NCBI RefSeq assembly: GCF_032854445.1
Contig: NC_088295.1
Location: 4,838,501-4,902,500 of the forward strand
Direction of reading: 5' to 3'
Length of the DNA: 64,000 bases
Source: Liolophura sinensis
Taxonomy: Eukaryota > Mollusca > Polyplacophora > Chitonida > Chitonidae
Shown here: piece after piece, positions 22,601 through 35,524 of the stretch
Layout of the letters: each line of letters begins with the position of its first letter
How positions within the stretch are numbered: position 1 is the first letter of the stretch
Notes under the pieces: generated by a model
Databases searched by the model: none
Seen by the model: the letters and a program-made list of their open reading frames with translations, nothing else
Told to the model about the DNA's origin: nothing
Position numbers and translations under genes: made by a program

Positions 22601-23780
22601 ACTTACAGGTGGCATTCATGGTTAACCACTGCGGTTTTGTTTTCTTAATAATTGTCGGAAGAGTGGTGCATAATAGTCTTCCGAAGCTTGGAGGAACATT
22701 GATTTCTGATGATCTTGTTATAATGTCCAATAACACAATATTAAGTATTCGCCATGGTTAAAAATATCTGTCCTGTAATTATGTAATGATAAAAATACAG
22801 CAGGATATGACATTAAGTGCAAGTTAGTTGTAGTACGTACATTGAAACTCGTGCTTAGGCCTAAGGTGAGCCATGTCTATGGCTTACACCAGGGGTGGTT
22901 CAGCCAGGTGTCCGTTTGCTGTGACTGGACAAGCCACGGTCTGGTGTCTTGACTGTGTTGGCTGCCATTTGGTGTCAGTATGCTGTGGCCATGATTGGAT
23001 GTCATGTCTGGTGTCAGTATTCTCTAACTGCGATTGGGTGTCATATCTGGTGTCAGTATACTGTGATTATGATTAGGTGTCATATCTGGTGTCAGTACTC
23101 TGTGGATGACACACGGTTTGATGTTAACTATTATCCTTTGACTGGGTGGGGTGCCATCTGGAGTCAGTATGCTGTGACTTTGAATGACTGGGTGTCCTAT
23201 CTGGTGTCTGTATGCTGTGACTGGATGAGACACCATCTGGTGTTAACTAGTATTCTTTATAAATCATTTCCTTTAAACTCAAACGTCTTTGTATTGAAAT
23301 GTATTGCTGTAATTCGTTTGTGTTTTTTGATATTGTTATTTTGTTATATTATGAAGTTTTTAGAGAAGTCAGTGTTATTAACAGTTCAAACATATAACCA
23401 TGCTTGAATTTCGTTTAAGCAAAGTGTTGTCTGTATATTTGGTAGGTTAGAGAATTAAAGTACATGAAAAAGACATTGAACTTATTTGTCATCATGATGT
23501 TGGTGTCAGTTGTGTGGTCATGTCAGACAGGTCAGTTTTCTACAACCTTTCTTCCATCAGAAAACTGACCAGTGCGGCGCCAACAAGCATTTTGTGGAGG
23601 ATCACTCACTTAAGTACATGTATGTTCATATTCTGTTCTCTCTTTGTAGTGACAATCTTGTGCTTGTTGCCTGGCCTCCGTCACCATGGTATTATACAGA
23701 AGTACTTACGAGGCATTTGGTTTGTATTAAAACGGCTGATCTTTGGAAAGCCCAAAAAGGAGCCAAAGAAGGCAGATTAG
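10675..23780 (+). CDS. ARL6IP1: ADP-ribosylation factor-like 6-interacting protein 1 (6 coding exons)
   Basis: A small ER-membrane protein with two reticulon-like hairpins that curve ER tubules. Exons: 10675-10726, 17819(or 17809)-17948, 18438-18557, 20645-20762, 21529-21613, 23650-23780. The protein begins MAEVVEAHSSQD. Segments then match the human protein: LEGWREVLIRLERVFNWD, YLQPSVLTSLALAG, DFLVPIIGPRLMG, ADKPKMYF, LTYFLVTILCLLPGLRHHGI, and a Lys-rich tail KPKKEPKKAD. Two long hydrophobic hairpins are visible. Exons 2-6 are fully in phase. Exon 1 ends in phase 1, which does not fit the best acceptor at 17809 (phase 0, immediate stop otherwise); the AG ten bases further in (17819) restores frame and gives 211 aa (human 203). 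A missed small exon is the alternative. Confidence 0.94.
10900..11077 (-). repeat. Dispersed repeat, copy 2 (inverted partner at 9554)
   Basis: Reverse complement of the 9554-9720 sequence, located in ARL6IP1 intron 1. The two copies bracket ARL6IP1 exon 1 as an inverted pair about 1.2 kb apart. This copy holds an open frame containing AWPKLNGAGTSFGLL; the same segment in the other copy is broken by stops. Confidence 0.6.
12005..12155 (+). mobile_element. SINE, family B
   Basis: Contains tgtagctggttagaaccgct (possible A-box region), tggtttcctcccaccataat, gttggccgccatcgtataag and gaatagtcttgagtacagt. Located in ARL6IP1 intron 1. Confidence 0.75.
14030..16945. repeat. 53-bp minisatellite, about 55 copies
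   Basis: A 2.9-kb array in ARL6IP1 intron 1 with unit around gtgtggagggaagtggcatt and ggcatcagtgtcagtgtaat. Several variants (tattgaagg, ctattgtgtgt, attgtgggcttgaag) alternate in blocks, as expected from expansion of multi-unit segments. A few units are shortened by about 8 bases (for example near 15938 and 16513). It is more than 800 bp from the nearest exon. Confidence 0.95.
17110..17365 (+). mobile_element. SINE, family B, near full length
   Basis: A tRNA-like head (ggtagttagcatgtcaacag) is followed about 120 bp on by the family-B body (ttcttccaccataatacagg) and tail (tgaaatattctagactacag, caaatcaaataa). Located in ARL6IP1 intron 1, 440 bp before exon 2. Confidence 0.75.
18105..18437 (+). 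repeat. Tandem repeat of the ARL6IP1 exon 3 acceptor, 62-70 bp units
   Basis: Four to five units, each ending in gaaccatgtttatgtcctcag or a variant and followed by cccaggtacctg. The last unit abuts exon 3, where the same 'tgtcctcag' is the functional acceptor and exon 3 begins agcaatatggtacttg. The first unit, near 18113, still reads gcaatatggtac, so the repeat appears to have included the first exon bases. Confidence 0.85.
18772..18975 (+). mobile_element. SINE, family B, full length with pol III-type boxes
   Basis: A tRNA-like head with A-box-like tggttagcatgcc at 18778 and B-box-like gagttcaagtcc at 18837 precedes the shared body (tcctcccaccataatgctga) and a tail ending tataagtgaatatataaata. 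It fixes the family orientation. Located in ARL6IP1 intron 3. Confidence 0.8.
19000..20640 (+). repeat. 41-bp minisatellite ending at the ARL6IP1 exon 4 acceptor
   Basis: About 39 units of tttgtgatgtattcatgtac then ttgtatatgtagcacagcacc. The last unit runs into the exon 4 acceptor, which reads gtatttgtgtacctgtag|GACAGG. The unit segment atgtacttgtatatgtag|CACAGC resembles that junction, so most units carry a pyrimidine-poor 'tgtag' pseudo-acceptor. Confidence 0.9.
20838..21052. repeat. 43-bp tandem repeat, 5 near-identical copies
   Basis: Five copies of a unit starting actgaaactgttgtccagta and ending gcatatctc, essentially without divergence. This implies a very recent expansion (or an assembly effect). 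It lies 75 bp downstream of ARL6IP1 exon 4, and its unit does not copy the exon 4 donor. Confidence 0.95.
22890..23245. repeat. Degenerate about 37-bp repeat
   Basis: Roughly nine diverged units of the type tggtgtcagtatgctgtgac with gggtgtcatatc. Located in ARL6IP1 intron 5, not adjacent to a splice site. Confidence 0.7.
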
Positions 23781-26605
23781 ACCTTGCTGGACATGTCTGC
23801 AGACAGTTTCCTCAATCTGGTTTGCGTAACTTCCTTCTTAGATGTGCTTCACATCCATTCATCCCCAGCCAGTTTTATACAGTTTCTTTCCATTCATATT
23901 TTAGTGCAATGGTCAGTTACATGTGTTTTAAGTCTGTCATTTAAGCTGTTGACAATCTTGTTGATACTGGGGCTGACCAGTATGTAGTTACAGCTGTAAC
24001 CATGTCTCTATGTCTTGTCTGTGATAGTCCAATCTTTGTGCCGATTGGTCAGATTTTTATTCAGAACTGTCTGTGGTGGTTCGCAGGTTACCTCTCATCA
24101 TTACATGTTCTTTGTCTACCTGCAAATTGCTTGGGCTACAGCTATGTGTACTGGTGGAATGGGCAAGTCTTCACAGGGGACTTACATGTATGGTCACCAA
24201 AGGGCAAAACAGCTTTGCATTTATGCAAGAACTCTTGTTTATTGAGTAACATTTTAAGCATATATAAAACTATAACTTTATCTTTCAAAATCAGAGAATT
24301 TCTGTATAGCACATTTTAAAACTGTGATAGAAATGTCTGTTTCAGTAGAGTGTCTTGGGGGCAGATTTTTATCTGAATCTATTTTTAAACATAACAAAGT
24401 TTTATGCATGGATTTATTAATTTCTGTAGCTGTTTTACTGCTCAGTAAACCCATAGATTTTTGCCAATAATTTGTGCTGGGCATTGTGGTAGAGATGTGT
24501 TTAATTTGCTTATATGTATTTTGGGGCAGTGCTGTTACTGAAGATTTTGTTATTAGTTTTTTTCTCTTATTACTGTTAAATTCTTTTGGATGTGTAAATG
24601 TGTGATTTGTATGCACAATGCTTGTCTAGCAGCAGTGATGAGAATTAATCAACAAAAATGGTTCTTTTGTTGTAAAGTCCATGAAAAATACACTCTGCTG
24701 AACCAGTAATCAACAAAAACTTTATTTTATTTATATTTAAGTGTATGAACAATACACTTTTCTGAACTGTGTAGTGTTTTAGATGATCATAATATATGTG
24801 GTGATTTATGTTGTTACTAAACACATGTAGTACATTATTATTAAGATGATTGTGAAATCCTGTTCTCATCCTGTTCAGATGACTTGTATATGGCCTGAAA
24901 ACTAGCATGTTCATTCACCGTACAGAAGTGTTACCATGTAGTTGATGGAATATCAGTCACAGTGTCTGGTGTGTACATGCTCTAAAAGCACCATTGACAT
25001 TGGCACATGAAGCATATTGTTGTCTAATACATGTACTGCTAAAACAGTACTCTGTAATGCTATCAGTTTATAGACAGATGTTAAGAGAATTGTTTTTTCC
25101 ATGTATTTAATCAAATTTTTCGATGTAAATTTGGATGGAGTTTTCAAATTAACATTGACCTGTAATCTCATTTAATGCGCTGGTCAGTCACAAAGGCAGT
25201 TTGCTGGACTAAGAGAGAAGGCATATCAAACCTGTTTCATTTGTTGTCTATCATGCATGTTGTTGTTGTATTCTGTTGTTCCCATGCAGTTGTCTTGGAA
25301 ACAGATTCCCACATTATTCTGTACTGTGCTATTATTGTGACAGTAGATTTTCATGTCAATCCTAATTTATTGTGCATTTCTTGTTAACTTGTTAAGTGTC
25401 TTGTATTATTTACACATGCACCATTTCACACCATACATATCTATTGACTAGATGCTACATTTCCCTGGAAATGTGCTGTTGATGGGATATCCTGTTTAGT
25501 GATGAATACGTTCGGTACCAGTACGTTATGGTAGAGATCCAGTTAATACATGTCGGTTAATTACAGTAATTACATAAGTAAAAGACTAACTACCACACCA
25601 CAAAGTACTTGAACACAACTAGACCAGATCAACAGAGCTAGTGTAAACAAATGACTAACACAAAGCCCAGCATTTAAGCTTTGTGTCGTTACCAGATATG
25701 TCAAATACATGCATTAGCCAGGGAGCACTTGTGCTTATATTTTATCATGTAATCCTTAGAACAAGGACTGGTCTGAAAAAAGAAAAGAATTGAAGTACTT
25801 TGAAGATGATGTTTAAAGATTTCTGTGGGTGAGACAGTGGCTAGGTATTGGTGCTGTACATAACAAAGATCGATCTGCTCCAGACCCCTGTACTCTGGGT
25901 CATCTGTGCGCCCTGTGTCAAGAGAATAACCCTGTTGGGTATAGGTCAGTCTCACTAAGATCTAGTAGCTGCTTACTATGCTCACTGACTTGTTGCTTAC
26001 TAGACCTGAAGAAGTACAAAATCTCCGCTGTTCTCTGTTGGTCAAATTGAGTTCTTGCCACTGCACGTGGGGAAGAGAGGTGAGCTTTGTAACACATTTG
26101 TGTATTGAAATGAAGATTCAGAATGGTAACAAGATTTGACCTTTCTAACCCAAGAGGCATCATCGGACTGGCTGGTGTTACCAAAGATTTAGTTTAGCAA
26201 CAGGCCAGTATACCTGTAGGCAGAAGCTACAAATTCTGAATTTAGTGAGATTGGGTACATTTTGGTGTAACCTGGGATATGACTTGATGAAAAAAAAAAT
26301 GTTGAAAAATGTCCCCCTTAGCAGCTGCAGAAAATCTTTTGATGTGTGCATGTCTCTTATAACAACCATCTCTCTTAAGGAATGATCTATTTTTGCATGT
26401 TTTTGTTGTTTAAAGGAGAATGGTTCCTGATGTTTTATCATAATAGTCGAGGTATATTTACTGTGCAGTTATACATAATAGTAGAACTATTTATAAGGGT
26501 GTTACAGAGTTGTGTGGAACTATAGTGAATGCATGATCTTTTACTATCCTGATATTCCAGCTGGAGTTCTTTTTCCTGTTGTCATATGAAGGTTTTCTTC
26601 TGCTG
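23781..26605 (+). other. Probable long 3' UTR and downstream flank of ARL6IP1
   Basis: No further exon found after the stop at 23778-23780. The sequence is T-rich, has no long conserved frame, and shows no clear AATAAA before 26606. If that signal is used, the 3' UTR is about 2.8 kb; an earlier non-canonical site is possible. Confidence 0.4.
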
Positions 26606-26611
26606 AATAAA
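26606..26611 (+). terminator. Candidate poly(A) signal of ARL6IP1
   Basis: AATAAA on the plus strand, the first clear one downstream of the stop codon. A second lies near 26943. Chosen by position only. Confidence 0.35.
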
Positions 26612-26809
26612 ATGGACATTTTACTCTACAGGTTCCTTGGTGTTGTGTGATCGAAATGCTAGATGGTGTCACTGTAAGCTGTATAGCTTACATAGTGTTA
26701 TTTAGAAACATGAGCCTTATTTTTGTGTTTGTATGTAAGGCAAGGTATTGTGAAGTAGGAAAGTGAGTCCATGTGCAGTTCTGTATACCCTATGTACATG
26801 TTCACAAAC

Positions 26810-26950
26810 GTACGTGGTACGTGGCAACCTACAGATGGTTTCTCTCAGGCTCTGGCTGCTTTTCTCCAACCATTTATGCTGACTACCATGATATAAGTGA
26901 AATACTCTTGAAGATAGGGTAAAAAACTTATCAAATCAAATGAAATAAAA
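26810..26950 (+). mobile_element. SINE, family B, diverged
   Basis: Recognisable by ttctccaaccatttatgctg, atataagtgaaatactcttg and a caaatcaaatgaaataaa tail. Located in the convergent space between ARL6IP1 and MAO. Confidence 0.65.
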
Positions 26951-27414
26951 CAAGATGCATATTGAGGTGCAGTTAATTGTAGTTGTGTTGAAGGTAGGAG
27001 ATATATGTTTAGGCCTGGATTACAGCTGTTTGTACATCAACCTTTAAACTTTTTGGTTAAACATTTTTGTTTGGCAAAGGCTTTTATCTAACACTAACAC
27101 ACATTATACCCCATATGTCTCATGACCTTTAATTGTTTGATAAGGCACAGTTTAGTGATGAATATACCAAGGGTCCAGGGGTAATGCGGCCACTGGTGTT
27201 GTCATTGGCCGTTTTACACACAACTCTCTTGGGTAACGTTATCGTCTTTCAAACACAGCGAAAAATTCAACTTCCACCACCAAACACTATGCATTGTGAC
27301 GAGAATTTAAGTTTTGACTCTGAGAATGGACTTTGGGGGATACAGATATGATGTTATACAGATAAAATATGTTGTCACGGACAACTTGCATCTTTCAAAG
27401 TTAAAATATATTCA

Positions 27415-27420
27415 TTTATT
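27415..27420 (-). terminator. Candidate poly(A) signal of MAO
   Basis: TTTATT on the plus strand (AATAAA on the minus strand), 554 bp below the MAO stop codon. Another lies at about 27655. Either would end MAO roughly 0.8-1 kb from the ARL6IP1 signal, making the two genes convergent without overlap. Confidence 0.35.
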
Positions 27421-27973
27421 TAGAAAAATCTTGTTCAAGCTTACGATTATTACATAGGAAAAACAAAATGGACATTGTTTCGAAATAAATATTTTAACAT
27501 AATGAAATTGAGATCAAACAATTCTTGGAATGAATTAATTATAAATGTATATATAAATATCTGGATGTTGAAGTACATCTACCTGCAAAATCACGTTTGG
27601 AAGAAAACAAAGGCTTTAAAATTATTCTATGCCAATGCTGTTTCTCTGAAAAAATTTATTAAATTTCACACAAAAAAATCATAACGTGGATCTATAAGAT
27701 TGGTGAATCAATCAGAATCTAGCAAAATATGTCATTAGAAGAAAGCCCAATTTTACATAAAGTACAGTATGTATGGAACGCGTCTTGGATGTATAAAATC
27801 TGTAAAAGACAAACTCATGTATTGGTGAAATTGCATGGATAAAACAAGTGGACAGAGAAATACTGGTTGATGTCATTCGATGTTTATAGCTCGCCTGACT
27901 TGCTAGGTCTGAAGCAGGATGGGAGTTTACGCGTGAAACTCTCCTGGTTGATGGTTTCAGCCTGCCTTGCTGG

Positions 27974-30900
27974 TTAAGTCTGGTATCTGGAGGGCAACAG
28001 TTTAAGTGTGAAGTTTTCTGGGTTCAGGTAATACCGCGTGCCCTTAAATGAGAGGGCTATGAGTATGGCTGTGGTGACTCCGATTAAGGTAGAGAGAAGG
28101 ACAATATTAGAGCGGGTGTGGGTAGTGGAACCTTCACCCTCCACAGGAATGCCATCTGGGTCAGCGGACTTCACCATGTCCGGGCGTAGATGACGTAACA
28201 CCTGAAACAAAACAGATTTATGTAACATTGATGAATATATTGTAATTCTTCAACCTTTTCGCATATTTGCAAGGTGTTCATTGAAGTATATTCCGAAGAA
28301 ATTATTCTGTGTAGTCTGATAACATTACACCTTTTGTGATGCCGTAAAATTGGCTAATCCAACTCATGTAGTTTTGTCTCCAAACTCAACTTCAAAAATG
28401 TGCATACATGTACCTTTGCCTGAGCAATGGCCCTGGCTGTTTTGACTATCATTGTCCTCAGAAATAAACCATATATTTCACAGACTACATTACCGTGCCT
28501 GGAAAACCTTTTTACTTTACCCACCGTAACGCTGCTCCTCGTCGTATACGTGAACTATTCTGAGTAAATAAAAAGTAAATAAATCAAATTAACCTAACAC
28601 AATTGACCTAACTGTATCTGTTATATATCATTTGTGTTAATCAGACTTACCAAAATTGATAATCCATCACCCAGGTGTTTTACAACAAAGCCATAAGACT
28701 CCTCGGATGTTGTAGATGATAGACAAGACAAAAATATGCAGTCGGCAATATCTACCGTGTTAGTACCATGTGAAAGAAATTAATCTTCAGCCATATTTAG
28801 CATCGAAAAAACAATTCTAATCTGGTATCAATTCCAAATAACACAAGCAGTACCTCTGTAGATGCTCTGAAGCCAGCCTGAATAGCCCCATTCATAAAGC
28901 CACACCATACTGTTGCAGATTCTGTTCCTGCAAAGTGGACCCTGAAGAAAGCCAAAAAAAAAGGGTCATATCACCAAATGGAAATTGGGGAAAAACATCA
29001 AGGGATGTAATCAAAGAGAGATATTTTGCATGTGGAGAGACATATGTGTTTCCCACCCCTAATGTTTTTTCGGTCTCACTCACAAGTAGTGTTTTCCCAT
29101 CCACATATCCTGTGGCTCTGTTTTCCTACCCACAGTGTCTTTTTGGCCTCACTCACACTAGTTTCCCACCCACGGTGTCTTTTTGGCCTCACTCACACAC
29201 AGTGTTTTCCCATCCACATAGGTATGTGGCTCAGATAGTGTTTCCTACCCACAGTGTCTTTTTGGCCTCACTCACACACAGTGTTTTCCCACCCACATAG
29301 GTATGTGGCTCAGATAGTGTTTCCTACCCACAGTGTCTTTTTGGCCTCACTCACACACAGTGTTTTCCCACCCACATAGGTATGTGGCTCAGATAGTGTT
29401 TCCTACCCACAGTGTCTTTTTGGCCTCACTCACACACAGTGTTTTCCCACCCACATAGGTATGTGGCTCAGATAGTGTTTCCTACCCACAGTGTCTTTTT
29501 GGCCCCACTCACACACAGTGTTTTCCCACCCACATAGGTATGTGGCTCAGATAGTGTTTCCTACCCACAGTGTCTTTTTGGCCCCACTCACACACAGTGT
29601 TTTCCCACCCACATAGGTATGTGGCTCAGATAGTGTTTCCTACCCACAGTGTCTTTTTGGCCTCACTCACACACAGTGTTTTCCCACCCACATAGGTATG
29701 TGGCTCAGATAGTGTTTTCCTACCCACAGTGTCTTTTTGGCCTCACTCACACAGTGTTTTCCCATCCACATAGGTATGTGGCTCAAATAGTGTTTCCTAC
29801 CCACAGTGTCTATTTGGCCTCACTCACACTAGTTTCCCACCCACAGTGTCTTTTTGGCCTCACTCACACACAGTGTTTTCCCACCCACATAGGTATGTAG
29901 CTCAAATAGTGTTTTCCACCGTCAATGTTTTTTTGTTTCACTCACAGAGAGTGTTTCCCAACCCATAGGGATTTATTGGTCTCACTTACAGAGAGTGGTT
30001 CCCACTCACATAGTTATGTGGCTCAGATAGCGTTTTCCCACCCATAGGGTTTTACTGGTCTCAGTCACAGATATTATTTTCCCACCCACATGGGTATGTG
30101 TCTCAGATAGTGTTTTCCCACCCACATAGGTATGTGGCTCAGATAGAGTTTTCCCACGGACAATGTATTTTTGTTTCACTCACAGAGAGTGTTTTCCCAC
30201 CCATAGGGTTTTATTGGTCTCAGTCACAGATATTATTTTCCCACCCACATGTGTATGTGTCTCAGATAGTGTTTACCCACCCACATAGGTATGTGGCTCA
30301 GATAGAGTTTTCCCACGGACAATGTATTTTTGTTTCACTCACAGAGAGTGTTTTCCCACCCATAGGGTTTTATTGGTCTCAGTCACAGATATTGTTTTCC
30401 CACCCACATGGGTATGTGTCTCAGATAGTGTTTTCCCACCCACATAGGTATGTGGCTCAGATAGAGTTTTCCCACGGACAATGTATTTTTGTTTCACTCA
30501 CAGAGAGTGTTTTCCCACCCATTGGGTTTTATTGGTCTCAGTCACAGATATTGTTTTCCCACCCACATAGGTATGTGGCTTAGCTAGTGTTTTCCTACCC
30601 ACAGGGTTTTATTGGTCTCACTCACAGATAGTGTCTTCCCACCCACAGGGTTTCATTGGTCTCGCTCACAAGTCGTGTTTCCCCACCCATATATCCTGTG
30701 GCTCTGTTTTCCTACCCACAATGTCTTTTTGGCCTCACTCACACATAGTATTTGAAACCCACAATGTTTCATTGGTCTCTAGCAGAGATAGTCCCCCCCA
30801 CCTCTCGCCACTCCTATGTCCTGTAATTCATGTATTTTTCTGCCCACACTGTCCTGAAAGTCTGGCACAAATTTCGTTTTAGTTTGAAGAGTCTGAGGTG

Positions 30901-33900
30901 GAAAGTATACCTTGTTTTGCCACTCGCTTTGGTCTCAGGATTCTTCACTTGATATACAATGGTCAAGTTTATGTTGGGGTTAACTACATTGTATATTCCA
31001 AAGCAATGTTTCCATCTTACTTTTGGTATGGATCTCTAAACCCCGAGCTGAAGTACTTAGTCGTTCCTGGAATCAGAGATTTTAGAAAACATCCACCATT
31101 ATAGGGTTCCTTCTTCCAGTCCTTGAGGGCACTGTCAATGTAGTTCCTGACACCTGGGCCTAAGACAGCTTCAAGCATGTCAAGTATGGCCTCCTCTCGA
31201 TCCTCATCCTGCCAGTAAAAAACAAACTGTACTGCTGACAATCCTGTCAGAACATAAACGGTATAACTCACAATGCTGTTGGTAAACATAAACTGTACAG
31301 CTGAGAATCCTGCCAGCAAACATAAGACGTACAGCTGAGAATCCTCTCAGTAAGCATAAACTATACACGAGACAAATCTGCCAGTAAACACAATCTGTAC
31401 AGCTGACAAATCTGCTAGTAAACACAATCTGCACAGCTAAGAATGATGACGTATATACAATCTGTGCAGCTGACAATGCTGTCAGTAAACATAAACTGTA
31501 CAAGATACAAATCTGCCAGTAAACACAATCTGTACAGCTGACAATGCTGCCAGCGAACATAAAATATACAGCTGAAAATCCTGCCAATAAACACAATCTA
31601 TTCAGCTGACAATGCTTTCAGTAAACATAATCTGTAGCCTACAGCTGACAATGCTGCAAGCAAACATAAACTGTACAGCTGACAATGCTGCCAGTAAACA
31701 CAATCTGTTCAGCTGACAATGCTGCCAGTAAACACAATATGTGCAGCTGAAAATGCTACCAGCAAACATAAAAAAGTACATGTATGACTATTACAATCGT
31801 GAAGACAATATACAGTCAGTAAACTAAAGTTTACTACCCAGTGTTGACAACCTAGTGAGTTAACCTACAAATTGTAGGCCTACAACAGACAAATCATGAT
31901 AAGTATTACTGAGGTGATGACCACTGTAACAAAATTAAGCACTATCAACACCAATGTTATGCATACTACCATATGATGACCCTGTACTGGTATTTATTTA
32001 TTTATTTGATTGATGTTTTACGCCATACTCAAGAATATTTCACTTATACAACGGCAGCCAGCATTATGATGGGTGGAAACGATGACCACTGTATTAAAGA
32101 CCACAGTAATAAAGATTACTGTGATAAGCACTACTGTAGTGGTGACCACTGTAATGGAGATAACTGTAATAGAGACCACATCAATAAAGATCACTGGCTG
32201 TCATAAGCACTACTGCAGCAGCGACCACTGTAATGGAGATTACATTAGTAGAGACTACAGTAATAAAGATTACTGTGCTAAACACTACTGTAGTGGTGAC
32301 CACTGTAATGGAGATAACTGTAATAGAGACCACATCAATAAAGATCACTGGCTGTCATAAGCACTACTGTAGCAGCGATCACTGTAATGGAGATTACATT
32401 ACAAGAGACTACAGTAATAAAGATTACTGTGATAAACACTACTGTAGTGGTGACCACTGTAATGGAGATAACTGTAATAGAGACCACATTAATAAAGATC
32501 ACTGGCTGTCATAAGCACTACTGCAGCAGCGACCACTGTAATGGAGATTACATTACTAGAGACTACAGTAATAAAGATTACTGTGATAAGCACTACTGTA
32601 GTGGTGACCACTGTAATGGAGATAACTGTAATAGAGACCACATCAATAAAGATCACTGGCTGTCATAAGCACTACTGTAGCAGCGACCACTGTAATGGAG
32701 ATTACATTACTAGAGACTACAGTAATAAAGATTACTGTGATAAGCACTACTGTAGTGGTGACCACTGTAATGGAGATAACTGTAATAGAGACCACATTAA
32801 TAAAGATCACTGGCTGTCATAAGCACTACTGTAGCAGCGATCACTGTAATGGAGATTACATTACAAGAGACTACAGTAATAAAGATTACTGTGATAAGCA
32901 CTACTGTAGCGGCGATCAATGTAATGGAGATTACTGTAATTGAAACTTCTGTAACAAAGACTACTAGCTGTGATAAGTACTATCGTAGCGGCAACACTGT
33001 AAATGAGATTACAGTAGCAGAGACTACAGTAATAAAGATTACTGTGATAAGCACTACTTTAGTGACGACCCTTGTAATGAAGATTATTCTGTGATAGAGA
33101 GAACAGTTTATAAAGATTCCTGTAATGTAGATTATACTGTGATAGAGAGAACAGTAATAAATATTACTGTGATAAGACCACTGTGGTGATGACCACCGTT
33201 GTTAAACAGTCTACCGTAGTAAAATATTGAGATGAAGGCCACTAATAAGATGATTTCTCTATTGAGATCTAATTACTACCTACTAGAGCCGCTTACATTG
33301 TAGTCCTCCCCCGGTCCAGCCTTAGAGGCAGTCAGGAAGCCCACCAGTGCTGGATTGCCTCGTGCAGACGTAGCATCATAGACAATTCCAGCAGGGCCAA
33401 ACTCGGGGTCCTGTAGCACTGTCTGAAAGCCATACTGACTGTTGTCTGTGTGGGGGGTGTCTCCGCGCCAAAATGCCTGTTACGATGTTTTCATTCAATC
33501 ACAAGTATACACAGTGATGGCTTAGATGGAATCAAGAATGCTGCTAACAAGATCCACGTATTCATCCCTTTCATTCTTAACCAATTTTTATTTACTATAA
33601 AAACTATGAGAGAAACGAGTAAATTAATCCAGATTATATACAATTTAGAATCCAAATTCGACGTGTGTTGCTTAAAGCTTACCAACCTGCTGTATCAATG
33701 GATCTATAAATTACAGCTGAATGATTCACAAATCAAAACATTAACCAAGCTTTAGTATGTACTGTAATAAAGCACATGGTGACATATGCATGGCTGAAAT
33801 TTGGAACTTACCTCTTCATAGGTGAAGATAAACTTGACTATATAAGCCAGTGGTATACTCTTCAGCAGGTTCAGCTTTATGGAGGGTAGGGGCGGGGTGT

Positions 33901-34505
33901 AGTTAATGGCACCTGTAATCAAATCACTTGTTTTACCTTGTTACACCTGTCCTTTGACAGCAAACAATAAATAGTTCATCAATCAGGTATATGAATTTGA
34001 CAGCAAACAATAAATAAGTCATCAATCAGGTATATGTATTTGACATCAAACAATAAATAAATCATCAGTCAGGTATACGTACTCCAATCTAACTGAATGC
34101 CACTGTATCACAATCTTGATGGTTGCTTATGATGTGTCATATACATGTGCCAAAGAGTGCACGGTCATGGTGAACATCTTTATTACATTACAATAGCCAG
34201 CTATGCATTGAAGGACAAAGTCGTTAAGTACTGTTACCTGCATGATGAGGGGGGATAGCCAGGATGGTCCTCTGACACCTCACCTGTAGACGACTACTTG
34301 TTACCAGCGTCACGTAATCACCTGTCTGTCAATTGAGATGTATAGTCGTATAGTTCACATGTATATGTCTGTATGTCTGAAGTATAGAGCTTATCAAGGT
34401 TCCTTGAAAATTACATGACATGCAGTGGTACCCATAGTTATTAAGACACTCTCTCCATCAGCACTCACCTGAACGATGTGTGTGTGTGTGTGCGTGTGTG
34501 CGTGC

Positions 34506-34553
<48 letters not shown>

Positions 34554-35359
34554 CTCATCTGAAGGACGTGTGTGTGACCCACCTGAATGATGTGTGTGTG
34601 TGTGACTCACCTGAACGATGTGTGTGTGTGCGTGACTCGCCTGAATAATGTGTGTGTCACACACCTGAATAATGTGAGTGTGTGATTTTTCTGAATGATG
34701 TGTGTGTCACACACCTGAATGATGTTTGTGTGACTGGCCTGAATGATGTGTGTGTGTGACTCACCTGAATCATGTGTGTATCACCCATCTAAATGATGTG
34801 TGTGTAACTTTCCTGAATGATGTGTGTATGACTCTCCTGAACGATGTGTGTGTGTAACTTTCTTGAACGATGTGTGTGTGTGTTACTCTCCTGAATTATG
34901 CCTGTGTGACTTACCTAAATGATGTGTGTGTCTCACCTGAATGATGTATGTGTGTTACTCTCCTGATCGATGTGTGTGTGTGCGTGTGCGTGTGCGTGTG
35001 CGTGTGTGTGTGTTTGTGTGTTTGTGTGTGTGTGTGTTTGTGTGTTTGTGTGTGTGTGACTGACCTGAATGATGTGTGTGTAACTCAACTGAATGATGTG
35101 TGTGTTACTCTCGTGAATGAGGTTTGGCTTGCCTGAAGGGTGTGTGTGTGACTGACCTGAATGATGTGTGTGTAACTCAACTGAATGATGTGTGTGTTAC
35201 TCTCCTGAACGATGTGTGTGTGATTCATCTGAATATGGTGTGTGTGTGACTTGCCTGAATTGTGTGTGTGACTGTCCTGAACGATTTGTGAATGACTCAC
35301 CTAAATGAGGTGTGTGTGTGACTTGCCTGAATGGTGTGTGTGTGTGTCTCTCCTGAACG

Positions 35360-35398
<39 letters not shown>

Positions 35399-35405
35399 TG
35401 TGTCT

Positions 35406-35470
<65 letters not shown>

Positions 35471-35491
35471 TGTGTCTGTGTCTGTGTCTGT

Positions 35492-35524
<33 letters not shown>

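Noticed and set aside
23510-23944. 144-codon plus-strand frame overlapping ARL6IP1 exon 6
   Set aside because: A different frame from the ARL6IP1 exon, which is supported by phase and homology.
29040-30790. CRISPR-like regularly spaced repeats
   Set aside because: Units are contiguous with no unique spacers, the context is a eukaryotic intron, and there are no cas genes.
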